The notes below the pieces were generated by a model. It was given only the letters and a program-made list of their open reading frames with translations, was not told where the DNA came from and searched no databases. The translations under genes were made by a program, and so were the position numbers. Shown piece by piece: positions 46,477-59,700 of a stretch of 64,000 nt of DNA. The stretch spans positions 7,316,001 through 7,380,000 of the forward strand of contig OZ176054.1 of assembly GCA_964247055.1 (NCBI GenBank). Direction: 5' to 3'. The stretch comes from Paragordius varius (Eukaryota; Nematomorpha). The stretch's first letter is position 1. Each line of letters begins with the position of its first letter.

Positions 46477-47767
46477 TCAAAATTATTTGCTCTCCGAAAA
46501 GATTATAAAATATTTGTGGAAAATTAGTTTTTTTGCAAAAGGGTTAATTTTTTACAGGCGTTGGGACAAAACACAGGAACTAATAGAAAAACTCGCCATG
46601 ATCGATGCATTTATAAATGAAAGAAAAATATTGATTATTAAATTTTAATAGATGTCTATTATTTGCCCGAACCGCCTCATTAACACAATTTTTGGTGACT
46701 TGGATTTGTTAAGTAACTTTTATTTTTATTTGTGGGGCTGCCCAGATTTAACTAAAAAAAGGGGCTTGATTATTGGTAGCGCATTCTTAGATGAATATAA
46801 AATATGTTTGTAAAATTCAAACGCAGCTATAGGTTTTCCAGATTAATGTTTCATAGATTCTTAGTAATTATATAAAATTTGTCAATGTTTACACTTCCAA
46901 TGTAAATTTTTTAAAACATTTTTTTTGTATAAATTATATAATTTATATCAAAATACAACGATAAAGTTTTGTTTTTATCGATTTTATCACCATTTTTACG
47001 CATAGATAAATATGGAAAATAGCAAGCAATATTGTATGTATGACAATATTTTTATAATGGGATTTGTATGTTTTCATTTTTATGCTGTAAAAAAATAATA
47101 CAAATTTCCTATGAAATACTGATGAATGCCTGTCGATTTATTGGCTCTCTTAGGGGGGTAAAAAACATAAAATCAATTTATTTTTTATCCACAAAATATA
47201 TATTGGTTTACAAAGCACTTAAACCATTAATTTTTTTCCATGAATAAATATATTCGCATTAACGCAGTATGGCGTTTACCCATTTTATTGATGAGAATCC
47301 CTTATCCTTTTAGTTTATGAATTGTATCACTATTTGAAAACTAAATATCATTCATTGGATTTGTTAATTCCTTTGTCCGTAAAATGGCATCTTTTTATTC
47401 ATATTATATATGAATCGCAACAACTTTCTTCCCTTTTTAATATAGTTGACATAAACTGCAAAATTTTTTATATACTTAAAGCCTAGAACAACTTATAGGA
47501 AATCAATATTTTCTTCCTTGAAACAATTGTTTTCAGATTTTTCCAAACGTTTCCTGTACAAATAATTATGAAAAAAGTACACATGAATTCTGAGCTTTTT
47601 ACCACCACACGTCAAATGATATTATTTGTATAAATAGGATTTCATAAAGAGGATTACCATTTTTGGATGAAATTTATGCATAAATTGACCCCTTAATAAA
47701 GTTTTTTAGATAAAACTTTTTCTTTTTTAAAAAAAATCACGCAAAACTTGAAGAATAATTTAAATGG

Positions 47768-50700
47768 TTGCGCCGAAGATTTTCAAGCGAAGAAAACAAC
47801 AATGAATTAAGTCTAAACAAAAATAATGATGACCAAAATTTAGAGCCACCATACGATTCCGTAAAAAATCAATATACACCAAATGGCCATTATACTATCA
47901 CACATACTAAAGCTGACCATCCCATACATTCAAATACCCTAAAAAATATTTCTTTATCATCTCATCCCAGTGAAATAATGCAATCTAATCAAGAGGTTTC
48001 TTCACCAACTTATAGCATAAAAAGGAGTGATCATCAGTCTCAATCATTTGCTAACAATATGGCTGCTCAAGGTAAACGTATTTTATCGCGTGTGGGAAGC
48101 ACCATTTCTGAAACCTTGGGAGTTTCAAGTGATACTACAAACATCATTGATAATAGCAATAATAGTGTTCCTGGCTACAATAACCCTAATCCCATGTCAT
48201 CATCGTTTATTGATGGAACAGCAGGGCGAAATACACAAGGATTAGATCGCGTACCCATAGAAGAAAGAAACAATATGAGCCAATCTCCATCAATCACGTC
48301 GTCTAAACTGAATAAAACCAGTGGTGGAAGCACTAAACAAAGGAGCAAAGTCAAACCTCATGGCAGAAGTCAGAGTCAAAGTAAAATGTCCTCCACTTCA
48401 TCTCAACATTCTATCGATAGATATGGGACTGTTCGCCATTCTGAAATCGGTGGTTTTTCTTCCCAGCCACGTGGAGGATTTGAAAGCGACGCACCTCCCA
48501 TTACTACAACAAGAAGTCAATTTGCTGATAATATTCGTGGATTCTTTTCGGGTTCACTTTCTAACTTAACGAATGCGGCACAATCGTTTGTTAGCTCTGG
48601 GGGTACAGAGGAGGCAGGAGGATATTCCAATTATTATGGCCGACGACCGTCAGGAGATTCGACCTACTCCAATACTCATTTGCAAACTATGAATGCAATG
48701 GGACGAAAGAGTTTGACTGGATCAACGACAAACATGGCGCAGGATAAATATAAAACCCTTCTTATCATTGATGAAAGACACACTGATTGGTAATTTTGTT
48801 TTTCTCATATTTTTAACTTGATGAGTTATAGAGGTTGGGATACTTTTAACGGTAAGAGGTGGTAGCAGGTCAATAAATAATTTTCGGGTTTAATCTAAAA
48901 TATAAGTTTTTCAGTAGGATCCCTAAAATTTATTATGGTGTTGAATGTATAATTCCGTCAATGGATTTATAATATCAAAAACTTTGAATAGTTAATAAAT
49001 TTTGAATCTTATGAATATCTCGGTAATTTACATGTATTTGTCCATGTAGTAATAATTTTTATTAATTTATAAAATTAAAACAGAATTTGATTTTACTAGT
49101 ATGTTTTTGTCATTTATAGGTCCAAATATTTCAAGGATCAATGGTTGGAAGGTGAGTGGAAACTTCGGATAGAACAAGTTAGTATAATATTTTTATTAGA
49201 TGCCATAATTAAATTTATATTTTTTAAAATAATATTTTCGGCAGAATAATAATGCAATATTTTGGTCCTAAATTTATAATTTTTTTCAGGCTGAATTTCA
49301 AGATATAAACGTTGCTTCGTATTCGGATACTGGCACAGTAGTAGATATCCATTATATGAAGGGATCTCACAGAGTCATAAAGTTTAATTTGATTTGATTT
49401 ATAATTTTATATACTTAGGAAAATTCAAATATTTTTTTATTTATTATGGCACGTTAACTATGTTTCTGAAACTGCTTGTAATTTTATTTTAAAACCGCCT
49501 TATAAAACATATATAATTTTCAAAAAATATCTATTGTTCATTTTCGTCCATAACAATTTTTAAAATATGCTCCCTTTCTAGAATAATCATAAGTAGTTCT
49601 ACTGACTGTTGTTTTCAATAAAAACATTTCAAATATTTAATCTAACAAAATAAATATTCAAATAAGCAATATTGTATATCGTTATATGATTTGAATTATT
49701 GATCGTAGATCATTTCAACCCGATTTTGTATTAATCCGACAACATGTGATGGATGTTAAACATGATTGGAAAAACATTTTGTTAGGATTTATGTATGGCA
49801 ACGTACCATCACTAAACTCTTTGGAATCGGTTTATGGCTTCTTAGACAAACCCAAAATTGTGAATATTTTAAATTTATTTTTTGGGAATTGTAACACAGT
49901 AAAAGTTTGAAAACATGGAGTTTCTTTATGAAACATATATGTTCCGTTTTCATGGTTATATACATTTTGGTGTTTAATACTCATTTAAGAAAGATAGGTC
50001 AACTTGTTGAGATCTTAACCAATTTGCGCATTTTAAATTTTAATTTAAAGATAAAGGCTTAGTGATACATTGTTAATATTAATTATAAGTTTTAAGTATT
50101 TGGTAGAAAATGATTGTTTTTACTTTAAATATGTTTTAATAAGCGAATTGCAAGGGACCGTTAAATATTATTGATGCTTTAGAAAAAAACGCGATTGAGC
50201 CATGAAATGATAATTATTTAAATAAAGAACGCTTGAATTCGTTTTATATACACCACAAGCATTTTAAGGTATATTAACATACCCGAAATGTTAAAACGCT
50301 AATAAATGTTATAAAACACTTTTCTCCCTAATTCGATGCCGCTAATGATTGACATCCAAAACTTTTAAAAATATAAATTATTTGATATAAATTTGAAAAA
50401 ATATTTTTAAACGACTACATACATTACCAAAGTTTGAAAGCAAACGATTTTAAAGCTGACAAGTTGTTTAAGGCATTATAAGTCACGTAATAAGTTTTTT
50501 ATCGGTGTTGGTTGGTACGGAATAATGCGATAAAAGTATGTTTGAAAAAATAAGCACGATACAAACATTTTTTACTCAATCGCGGTTTTTGCAATATTTA
50601 GAGGGGAGAGCGAAATTTAAGTATCGAATAATTTGTAAGCTTATATATTTAATGTAATTTAACACATTCAGCTTTGCCAATATATTAATCATAATGTGCA

Positions 50701-53700
50701 CAAGAGTTGCTATTGTTAATTATGGATAAAATTATGAAATTAATCCTCTTAATTCACTTAAAACTATGACTTAAAACTAAAAACATCATAATGCTGATAC
50801 ATTTTCATCACATTATTACCATTTTGTGCGCAGCGAATGTTAAAAGAATATCACTTTGATAGCAAAATAATTAATATTTTTCAAATCTATTAAAATTGTA
50901 ATGTAAATTGTAAAAAAAATATAAATTTTTTATTTGGAAATATAGTTTTCTGAACTATTGAAAATTCAATCGGTGTTGGACAAAGAGCAATTCCCTATCA
51001 TTGAACAAGCCTATTATCCCAACTATAAGGAAATGGTATGTCTAACTATTTTTTATAAATATATGTACATAAATGTTTAATCTTAATACACGACATATGA
51101 TATTACATAAAAATTTATAATTTATTGCTAGAGTTTAAATTGTAATCAATTAAATTAATTGACAGGTTTGATATATGATTTAAGTGTATATGAAGTATTA
51201 TCACTTCAATTTATATAAGTTTCTCCAGACAATTCTTTGATTGTACGACCTTTGCAAGAATCCTGAAATATCCTTTTGTCCTCAAATTCGGCTAACTATA
51301 ATTAACATTATAAATTATTATTATTATTATCCATTAGACATTGCATTAGATAATGATTTACATTCCACCCACATAGTTTATCATTGCCTATATCATTATT
51401 ATCAAACTTTTCAGAGTTTTCTTGCTCTGTTGAGCTTAAAAAATTGGTTAGGAATGGGACGTATTTTTTGAAGTATGTGAAGGAAGAATGGTTTTTTGAT
51501 TGATTGAAATTAACCCTTAGATTTTTATCTGTTTTGGGTTTCGATTCACAAAATGACCAGAGAATAAGACATCTCTGTACTACTTTGGGTCTATTAGTTC
51601 TTAGCAAATGGCATAAATATTTGTAGTTATTTTTGTTGTAGTAATGTTCAGCTAAGCTTTTATGTTTAATTGTGGTTGGTTGACTGAAATTTATATGTTC
51701 AATAGAAGTTGAGACGTTTTGAGAATTATTGAGTGCTAAAAAGTTTATATTTTTTAAATCAATTCTATTTGATGCCAATCTTTGTTCCTTTTTACATAGT
51801 TTGAGGATGGAAACTTTGCATTGTTTTATCTATAAATATTGTGCTTTAATTATAAGCATTTAAAACATTTTTTCAACAATTATATCACATACTATATTTA
51901 ATTTTCATATAATATGTGAAAATTATTTCCCAAAATTTTAACAAAAATTTAATTATTTCTTCATTTGTACTTTAGTTTTTTAGGTAAATTTATAATAGTT
52001 ATAAATTCGACTGTATTTTTCCTATCATCTGTAGAAGGGTAAATTATAGACTTGAGATTTTTATAACGCAATTTTGATGCAAAAATATTTTTTTTACAAA
52101 AAAATATATATACTTACTTTACAATGGCAATGCGGATGATAACCTTTGTTAAATCCTTTTCGTTGTCTAACAGATAACTCATGCCATGGTTTTACCCAAC
52201 TTTGGGCATTCACTATAGGTAATCGATTGTCTCCATATTTTATATCTGAAATTTGACCTTAATAGTATAAGTAAATGACAATTTTTTAGTTATATATCAT
52301 TTACATTTCAAATTCACCCTCGAACAATTCAAATTAACCCTTGAACAATTCAAATTCACCCTAAAAATAAATTATGAAATTTCGGTTTAATATAACTCAT
52401 CATTAAAATTAAATATATTTTTATGGCAAAGTTTATTATTTTTTCAGTATTATTTTAATTACGTACAATTTTTTTTTAAAAAAAAATATAAAAAAATATA
52501 GATTTTTAATCTTAAAAAACATATAATTTATTTAGGGTGAATTTAAATTGTTCAAGGGTAAATTTGAATTGTTTAAGGGTAAATTTGAACTGTGAATGGT
52601 ATATATAATAATTAATCATTTATCTAAAAGTAATTTTCATAATGATATAGTAATTTTACCTGATACAACATATTTTTCACCGTACTTAAGTTTGAAAGGT
52701 TGACACTCTAGAAGCGATTCATCGAACGCAATTAAATTATATTGGGCCAAATGTTTTGTATCCTAACGTCATAGTTCAAGAAATCATTAGAATGAATGTT
52801 AAACTTTAACAAAAATGACATTAGAATTAAATTTAACAAGAAAAAAAATATATACATACCTTATATAAATGCCTTAAACTGACACGATATATAACTAATT
52901 GAGAGTATGGTAAATATGTTAAGGAGTTTGGTCCATTTAGGGGGAATTGAATTTGATCTTTCAAAAGTACCATCACAACTAATTAAGCATGATTAAAAAA
53001 TTTGTTTTATCTCTTATAAATAAAAGTGGATTGAAAAATTTCCGTTTCCTTAATAATAGAGATAGATATATAAATTAATAATGCGAAAAATTAAAAAGCT
53101 AACTAACCAAAATTATCATTGCACAAATGGTATTGAGGATGTTTTTGGGAAGTACAGTATCGACTACTCTCAATATTGGTAAAAACAGAATTATTATTAT
53201 TATTTCCAAATATATTAGTCTGATGATTCTGTATATGTATATTGGAGGACGATGTCAATATCTGATTAAAACTAAACACTGTAAACTGTGACAATGCTTG
53301 AAAAAATAAGCTCAAATATATTTTATTGAGAATAATCAAAATTTCATTCATTTGGAATTTTTCGGACAGTTGATTTTAATATACAATAATATCGTTTTTT
53401 TAATTTTAAATTTTGGATATGTGCATTTATAAAATATAAAAATATATGTTATTATATGATTCGATATCGATGATAAATATATAATGATATGAATATGACA
53501 GAAGGCGCAATTATTTAAATCATAAAAAATAGTATATTTTTAACATAATCAATTTGATAAAATCATTCATTTCTATTATATATATTATGAAGTGTGTCTC
53601 TTTTTCTCGATAAATACCTTTAAATCAGACTCCATCAATCTATTAAATCTGTTGTTGAATAATATATCAAATAATGATAATACAATAGTAATTGACTCCA

Positions 53701-56700
53701 TAAAGATGATGTTTTTAATTAAAAAATATTTATCTTATCTGTCCATTGGCCTGAATAAAATCATGTATAAGTAGATGAATGAATTATTATGAAAATATCA
53801 TGAAAATAAAAGTGTTAATAACCAAAGATTAGAGATATACATATATATAATCACTAATTGGAAATTCTGATTAAAAAGTGGAATATATAAATATTTATTA
53901 AGATCCATATTTTTCTTCAAAAATGATTAGACCACAAGATGGAAAATAATATAAACATATTTTTTTGAATTATATATCATAGATATTTACTGTATTTTTT
54001 TATTTATAGACAATACGATTATTTGTAAATGTTTTTCAGTAAAATAGCTGAAATTTTGTCTGGTGAAAAATTCCACAAACACATACACATTTCAATATTG
54101 TTTGATGGGTTTTTATTTAGTATATGATAAATGTATTGAATAATTGCCTCTAGGTATAAAGAAATAAAAGTTAAGGCAGGCTCTTGAAAGAAACAAAGTA
54201 ATATATCTCCCTCAAATTTTTCATCCAATTTTATTTTTAATATATAAAAGTAAAAGACACTTTGTCTCAAACATGTCAAAAAAATGTTGTATTATGGTTG
54301 CATCCCTATTTTAATATTTCCCATTGGGTGTAAAATAAAGGTTAATTTTTTTATTATAACAGAATTTATTTACACTACAATAATTTTTGACTAAGGGATT
54401 TATGCCGAAAATCGTCCGTTGGACCACAAGTAGGAAAATTATGGATAATTTAAAATATTGCTAGAACATAATCGATTAAAATTTAATGTTCATTAGATAT
54501 TTGCTTTGAAAATTGCGTAAGTAGTTACTTTCGATTAAAATAGAAAAAAATACCGTGTTTTTCGGAATATTTGATTATATGATGTTTTTTTCGTAGAAAT
54601 CTACGATTTGAATCTTAAGCGAAAACTCGGTAAATATACCCCCGGTTTCTAAAATATAGGAAAAATTTCAATAGACAAATATCTTATTATAAACAAATAT
54701 TTTTAAAATTTGGCGGGTATTTACCATTTTTGGTGATTTATATTATTGTTAAACTATTATGTTAAATCCATTGTAATAAATAGTGATTATTTTGTAATAT
54801 TAGATATTTCAGTAAATCAGTTATTTTTCATGCATTTTCGAGTCATATTTAAATAATAAATATTAAATAATATATCAGGGGTGGCCACACTTTTTTTGTC
54901 GCGAGCTTTTTTTTGACTTTTTTGTTAAAAAAAGAGTTCGCGGTCACCCAGAAATATTTATCAAAAAAACTCATTCAACACTTTAAATGATGTATATATT
55001 TGCTTTACAGATTAGAGTGACTTGTTTAAACCATTTTAAAATTGTAATTTTTTTATCTATCAACCAAATACAAAAATAATTTTAGTTAAAAGACAACGGG
55101 TTATTAACTACCTTAATTTTTTAACCAACATAAAACACTTCAAAATATTTATTTATTAAATTTCTATTATATGAAATTTTACAATATAAAAATTTAAACA
55201 ATGCATTAGAAATTAAAGGGGAGAATACATTATGATACAAAAAATAAAAGAAATAAAAAATAGCATTCCAATTTAGAACCATAATTTGAACATAAATAAG
55301 AGTACATTAAAATTGTATCAGTTTTAATTCTATCCACATATTTTTTAGTAAATCGGCTTTTTCCTAAGCGAAAATACAACTCGATAAACATCCATATCTA
55401 ATAAAGAAAAAAATATTTAAAACGCCCGACTGCGAAAAAATTCAGAAAGTTTATCTAAATTAGGTTCAAATGAAGTCAAAGCAATTCTCAAACATGATTC
55501 TAAATGTTTATTAGTTCATTGAGACCTCTGTTTAGTTTTGATAGCATTCATAATTGAAAAAGCCGATTCACATAAATATGTGGATCCAAAAAAAGAATTG
55601 AATAATGCAGCGGTTTTCCAAATATGGGGGTATTTATCTTTATTTATAAATTTATATATATCTGATCCTAATGATTTTAGATGGATATCGCATTTAACAT
55701 TTATTAATTCCTCTTCCAACTCTGCTAAATTTGGTACACCAAGAAAGTGGCTGAGTTTTTGAGCAATATATTCAACATTATTATTATTATTAAATGGGCA
55801 TGATAAAAAAATAGCGATGTGTTTAAGTTTATTTATAGATGAAAATCGTTTTTCAAAATCATTAATAAGCAGACCAATATCATCTGCATATTTTTCAAAA
55901 GAGAGATTCGCTATTTTTTCAGACACCGCTGCCAGATTAAAAAAATGTTTTAAATCTCGGTTTTTTAATTGTGTTTCTACTACTGTTAGTGTTTCCTTAA
56001 AAGATTTTAAAGCACCCATCATATCCATTATTGTTTTATCTTTTCCTTGTAATTGGATGTTTAATTTATGCAATTTTTCCGTGATATCGCATAAAAATGC
56101 AAGATCAAGCAGCCAATCTTGATCTTTTAATTCAGGATATGAAAATTTAGAATTCTCTAAAAAAATTTCTATTTGTGGTAAAAGTTGCTTAAATCTAATT
56201 AAAAATGCGGCACGACTCAACCACCTTACATCAGTATGTAATAAAAGTTCTCCATATTCCACGCCGCACTCATTTAACAAAATTCGAAATTGGCGGCGGG
56301 ACAAGCTTTTTGTTCGAATGGCGTTAACAATTTTAAAACAGGGGTTCATTACATGATGGTATTAAAACTTTTGAACATAAAACTTGATTAAGGATTATAC
56401 AATGGTAATCAATGAACTTGGGAAATGCACTGTGATTTTTACATAAAGCGATAAAGCCGTTGTTAACGCCAATCATAGCTGGAGCTCCATCAGTAGTTAT
56501 AGATGCGAGTTTTACGATGGGAAGTTTCGTATCTGTGATAAATTTATAAAAAGAATCAAAAATATCCTGCCCTCTGGTTCGTTCGTGGAGAGGTATTATA
56601 GTTAATAATTCCTCCTTTGCAGATAAATCACTAAATATCATACGAATAAAAATGCATAATTGGGCGATTCCAACATAATCGGTGGACTCATCGAGTTGCA

Positions 56701-59700
56701 AGGAAAAAAATACAGTTATTATTTTCATGTAAAATTTCATCAAGATTAATACTAATATCTTCAGCCCTGCGCATAACGGTATTTCTCGATAAGCTTATGC
56801 TTTTAATAGCTGTCATAATATTATTTTTGTTATCAAAATTTTCAAATTAAATATCACAAGCGCTAATAAAGGCTTCTTTAAATATTTCACCATCTTGGAA
56901 TGGCTTATTGTTCCGAATGAGTATTTCCGCTACCTTGAATGAAGCAATCGTAGCATTTTTATAGTCTTTGTTGTATTTAAGTATGCTATTTTGTGAGGCG
57001 GATAATTGTTCTTTTAATTCCTTTACTTTAATGTTGCGTTCTTGAGTTTGTAAGGGGTAGTTTTTGGAGTAATGTGGATGCAGAGATCTATAATGTCTTT
57101 CAATATTTGACTTTTTGGGCAAAGCAACAGTACTATTGCATATTAGACAGGTGCATGTTTCATTTATCATAATAAAAAAGTATTCATGCTCCCAATCTTT
57201 CTTGTATCTGTACAACTTTTTTTGGCTCATTCTAAAATATAAGTTTTAAAAACCTACTTTTGGTGTATCAAATCAAATCTAACTTCACGATTATGCTTCT
57301 GATTTATGAATAAGTTTTGCTCAAAGTTTTGATATATTCAAGGGAAATGACTGATTTTAAGTTTTAATGCAAATGCTCCAAAACATATGAATTATAATTA
57401 ATAAAATAATTTTTTTACACCCTTTTCTTAGACGTTTTTTTTAATTTAAACCGTATTTTTTTGTATTTTAAATTTAAATTCGCTCAGAAGTAGCCAACTA
57501 TCCGAAAAAAATCAATAAAATTTTTTAAAAAAAAATATTTTCAGGCGGTCACTTTTTGAGTTGTCGCGGTCACGAAAGTGACCGCGGTCACCTCGTTGGC
57601 CACCCCTGTAATATATAATACAGTTGTTTAATCCCTAAGATAATGGTAAACTAAAATTAAATAGAAGATTAATTAAAAATTATATTTATTAACTGAAATT
57701 ATAAATGATATGTGAAGCCCTTCGTCAATAGTAATCGTAGACTAGTTTCGTGATTGTTAGTACCCATCATTACGACACAACTATTTGACTTGGGGTTTTC
57801 ACATATCAATTTCGTGTACATATCCAACTTTCCATTGGTATAAATGCAGTCGGTTATACGAATTTAAGGTAAATTTAATTGATATTTATGAAAATTTAAC
57901 TGAAAATTTAAAAATATACTAAAAATTAACACTAGGCTTAACACGGTTATAACAACTGTGTTATTACAAAACATAATCAATCCGTTATTTACCTTTAAAA
58001 TATAATTATAATACAATTTCAAAGTCTCAATACAATATACCTTATCCATATGTTGTCTCTTATATTCTGATTAGACCTTTACAAATATATGTATACTTAT
58101 TTTTTTAGATGATTACGCCCAAATTTCCAATCGTAATCAAAATTGGCAATTTTCACAATGGTTGCGGCAAGGTTTACATTTTGTTAATCTTAATTCTTGA
58201 AGATACAGTAAAAATTAAAATTATACGGACAAAGGTAAAAATTTAGGGACAAAGATTTTTTTTAAAACACTTTAAATATATTTATTATAAATTGCAAAGT
58301 ATGAAATTAATAAGCATCTTGGTAAAACAATAAATTATATTTTACGATTAAAATTATATAATTTATTTGAGAAAAATTCAGGTATAAAAAGTATGGTTGT
58401 CATTTTGAAAAAAAATATGTCCGTCTTTATATTTTTACGTTTTGTCCGTAAAATTTCAATATTTACTGTAATTTACTATCATTTGGTACAGTATGATTAA
58501 GTATGTATAGCTAGTTTTCAATTAATGATGGCCAGATAGTAATACAGTATGAGTAAGTATATATTGTTTAAAAGTTTAATTGCCAAATATTGGCTAATAA
58601 TAGTAAAAAGTGTAAAAAAATAACTATAAGCCAATAATACTTCCCTTTGTAATATATGCTATTTGGCAATGATTAATAACTTTCTAGCAATGTATACTTA
58701 CTTATACTGTAAAACAAAAAGCAATATTACTGGCCTATAGTTATTTTGTTTTTTTTACTATTAGCCAATTGTTATGCTATCTCGCAATATTTAATGAAAA
58801 ATTAGCAAAGTACATTTACCTATACCGTATGTGTAAGAAAATTAACTGCAAAAATGCGTGTATGAAAATAATACATTCAAATCTTTTTGCGCTAAATATT
58901 TTTCTATTAAAATTTCAATTAAAGTTCTTTGTTTTCTTTTTACAAATAAATTTGACCTAATTTCCTTGCTAAAACATATTATTGTTGGTTTCAACCAAAT
59001 AAGCGATATTACACACGATATTTAATCAAAAATTTTGAGAAATCTGGCCCTCAAAGTCATCTAAATTTTTTGAAAAATGAGTTACTCCGTTTTTATTTAA
59101 TCGTAGGGTTTAGATATTTTACGTTAAATATAACTTCCTTACAAATAACATTATAAAATATTGGCAGATAAAAGTAGATAATCATTATGATTTTTTGGAT
59201 CTCACCAGTCTCATCGCTATGACGGGTAATTATTGCACAATAGAGCCTTACATTGATAGCAAATACGATCTCCACATACAAAAGATTGGAACATCCAACT
59301 ATAAAGCATACCTGTAAATCAAAATATTTTTGCTTCTCTAATATTTTTAATTGCGATGGTCAAATCGCTAATTTATATTAATATTTGAATATATCCTATA
59401 GGCGTAAATCCATATCTGGTAATTGGAAGGCTAATATGGGCTCATCCATACTCGAAGAAATCCCAGTGAATGAAAAGTTATTTTAATATGTCCTAATAAA
59501 TAATTTGGTAGATTTGCAATGTTTTTTATATGAAAAGGTACAAACTTTGGGTGGACGAATGCTCGCGCCTTTGCGGTGGTCTGGACATTCTTGCCGTGGA
59601 AGCCATCAAGGCCAGAGATGGAAAGGAATATATTATTGGGGTAAATTGTTTATTAAAAACAACTATTCTGAGATATGGGCTATAAAGATGAGATTTTAAC

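Larger units (their letters stand above)
44561..47763. other. Intergenic region between Kir and synapsin
   Basis: About 3.2 kb without a supported gene. It holds a hAT MITE (45714-45878), an arm-repeat MITE (46000-46330) and three TA-dinucleotide runs (about 45141-45172, 45639-45661 and 46448-46471). The frames at 44855-45133, 45918-46145 and 46203-46415 are repeat-derived or chance. Confidence 0.5.

Noticed and set aside
48027-48569. Two plus-strand frames inside synapsin exon 1
   Set aside because: Alternative frames of the well-supported synapsin exon.
55538-56122. Plus-strand frames within the hAT element
   Set aside because: Antisense to the transposase, which is supported by homology.
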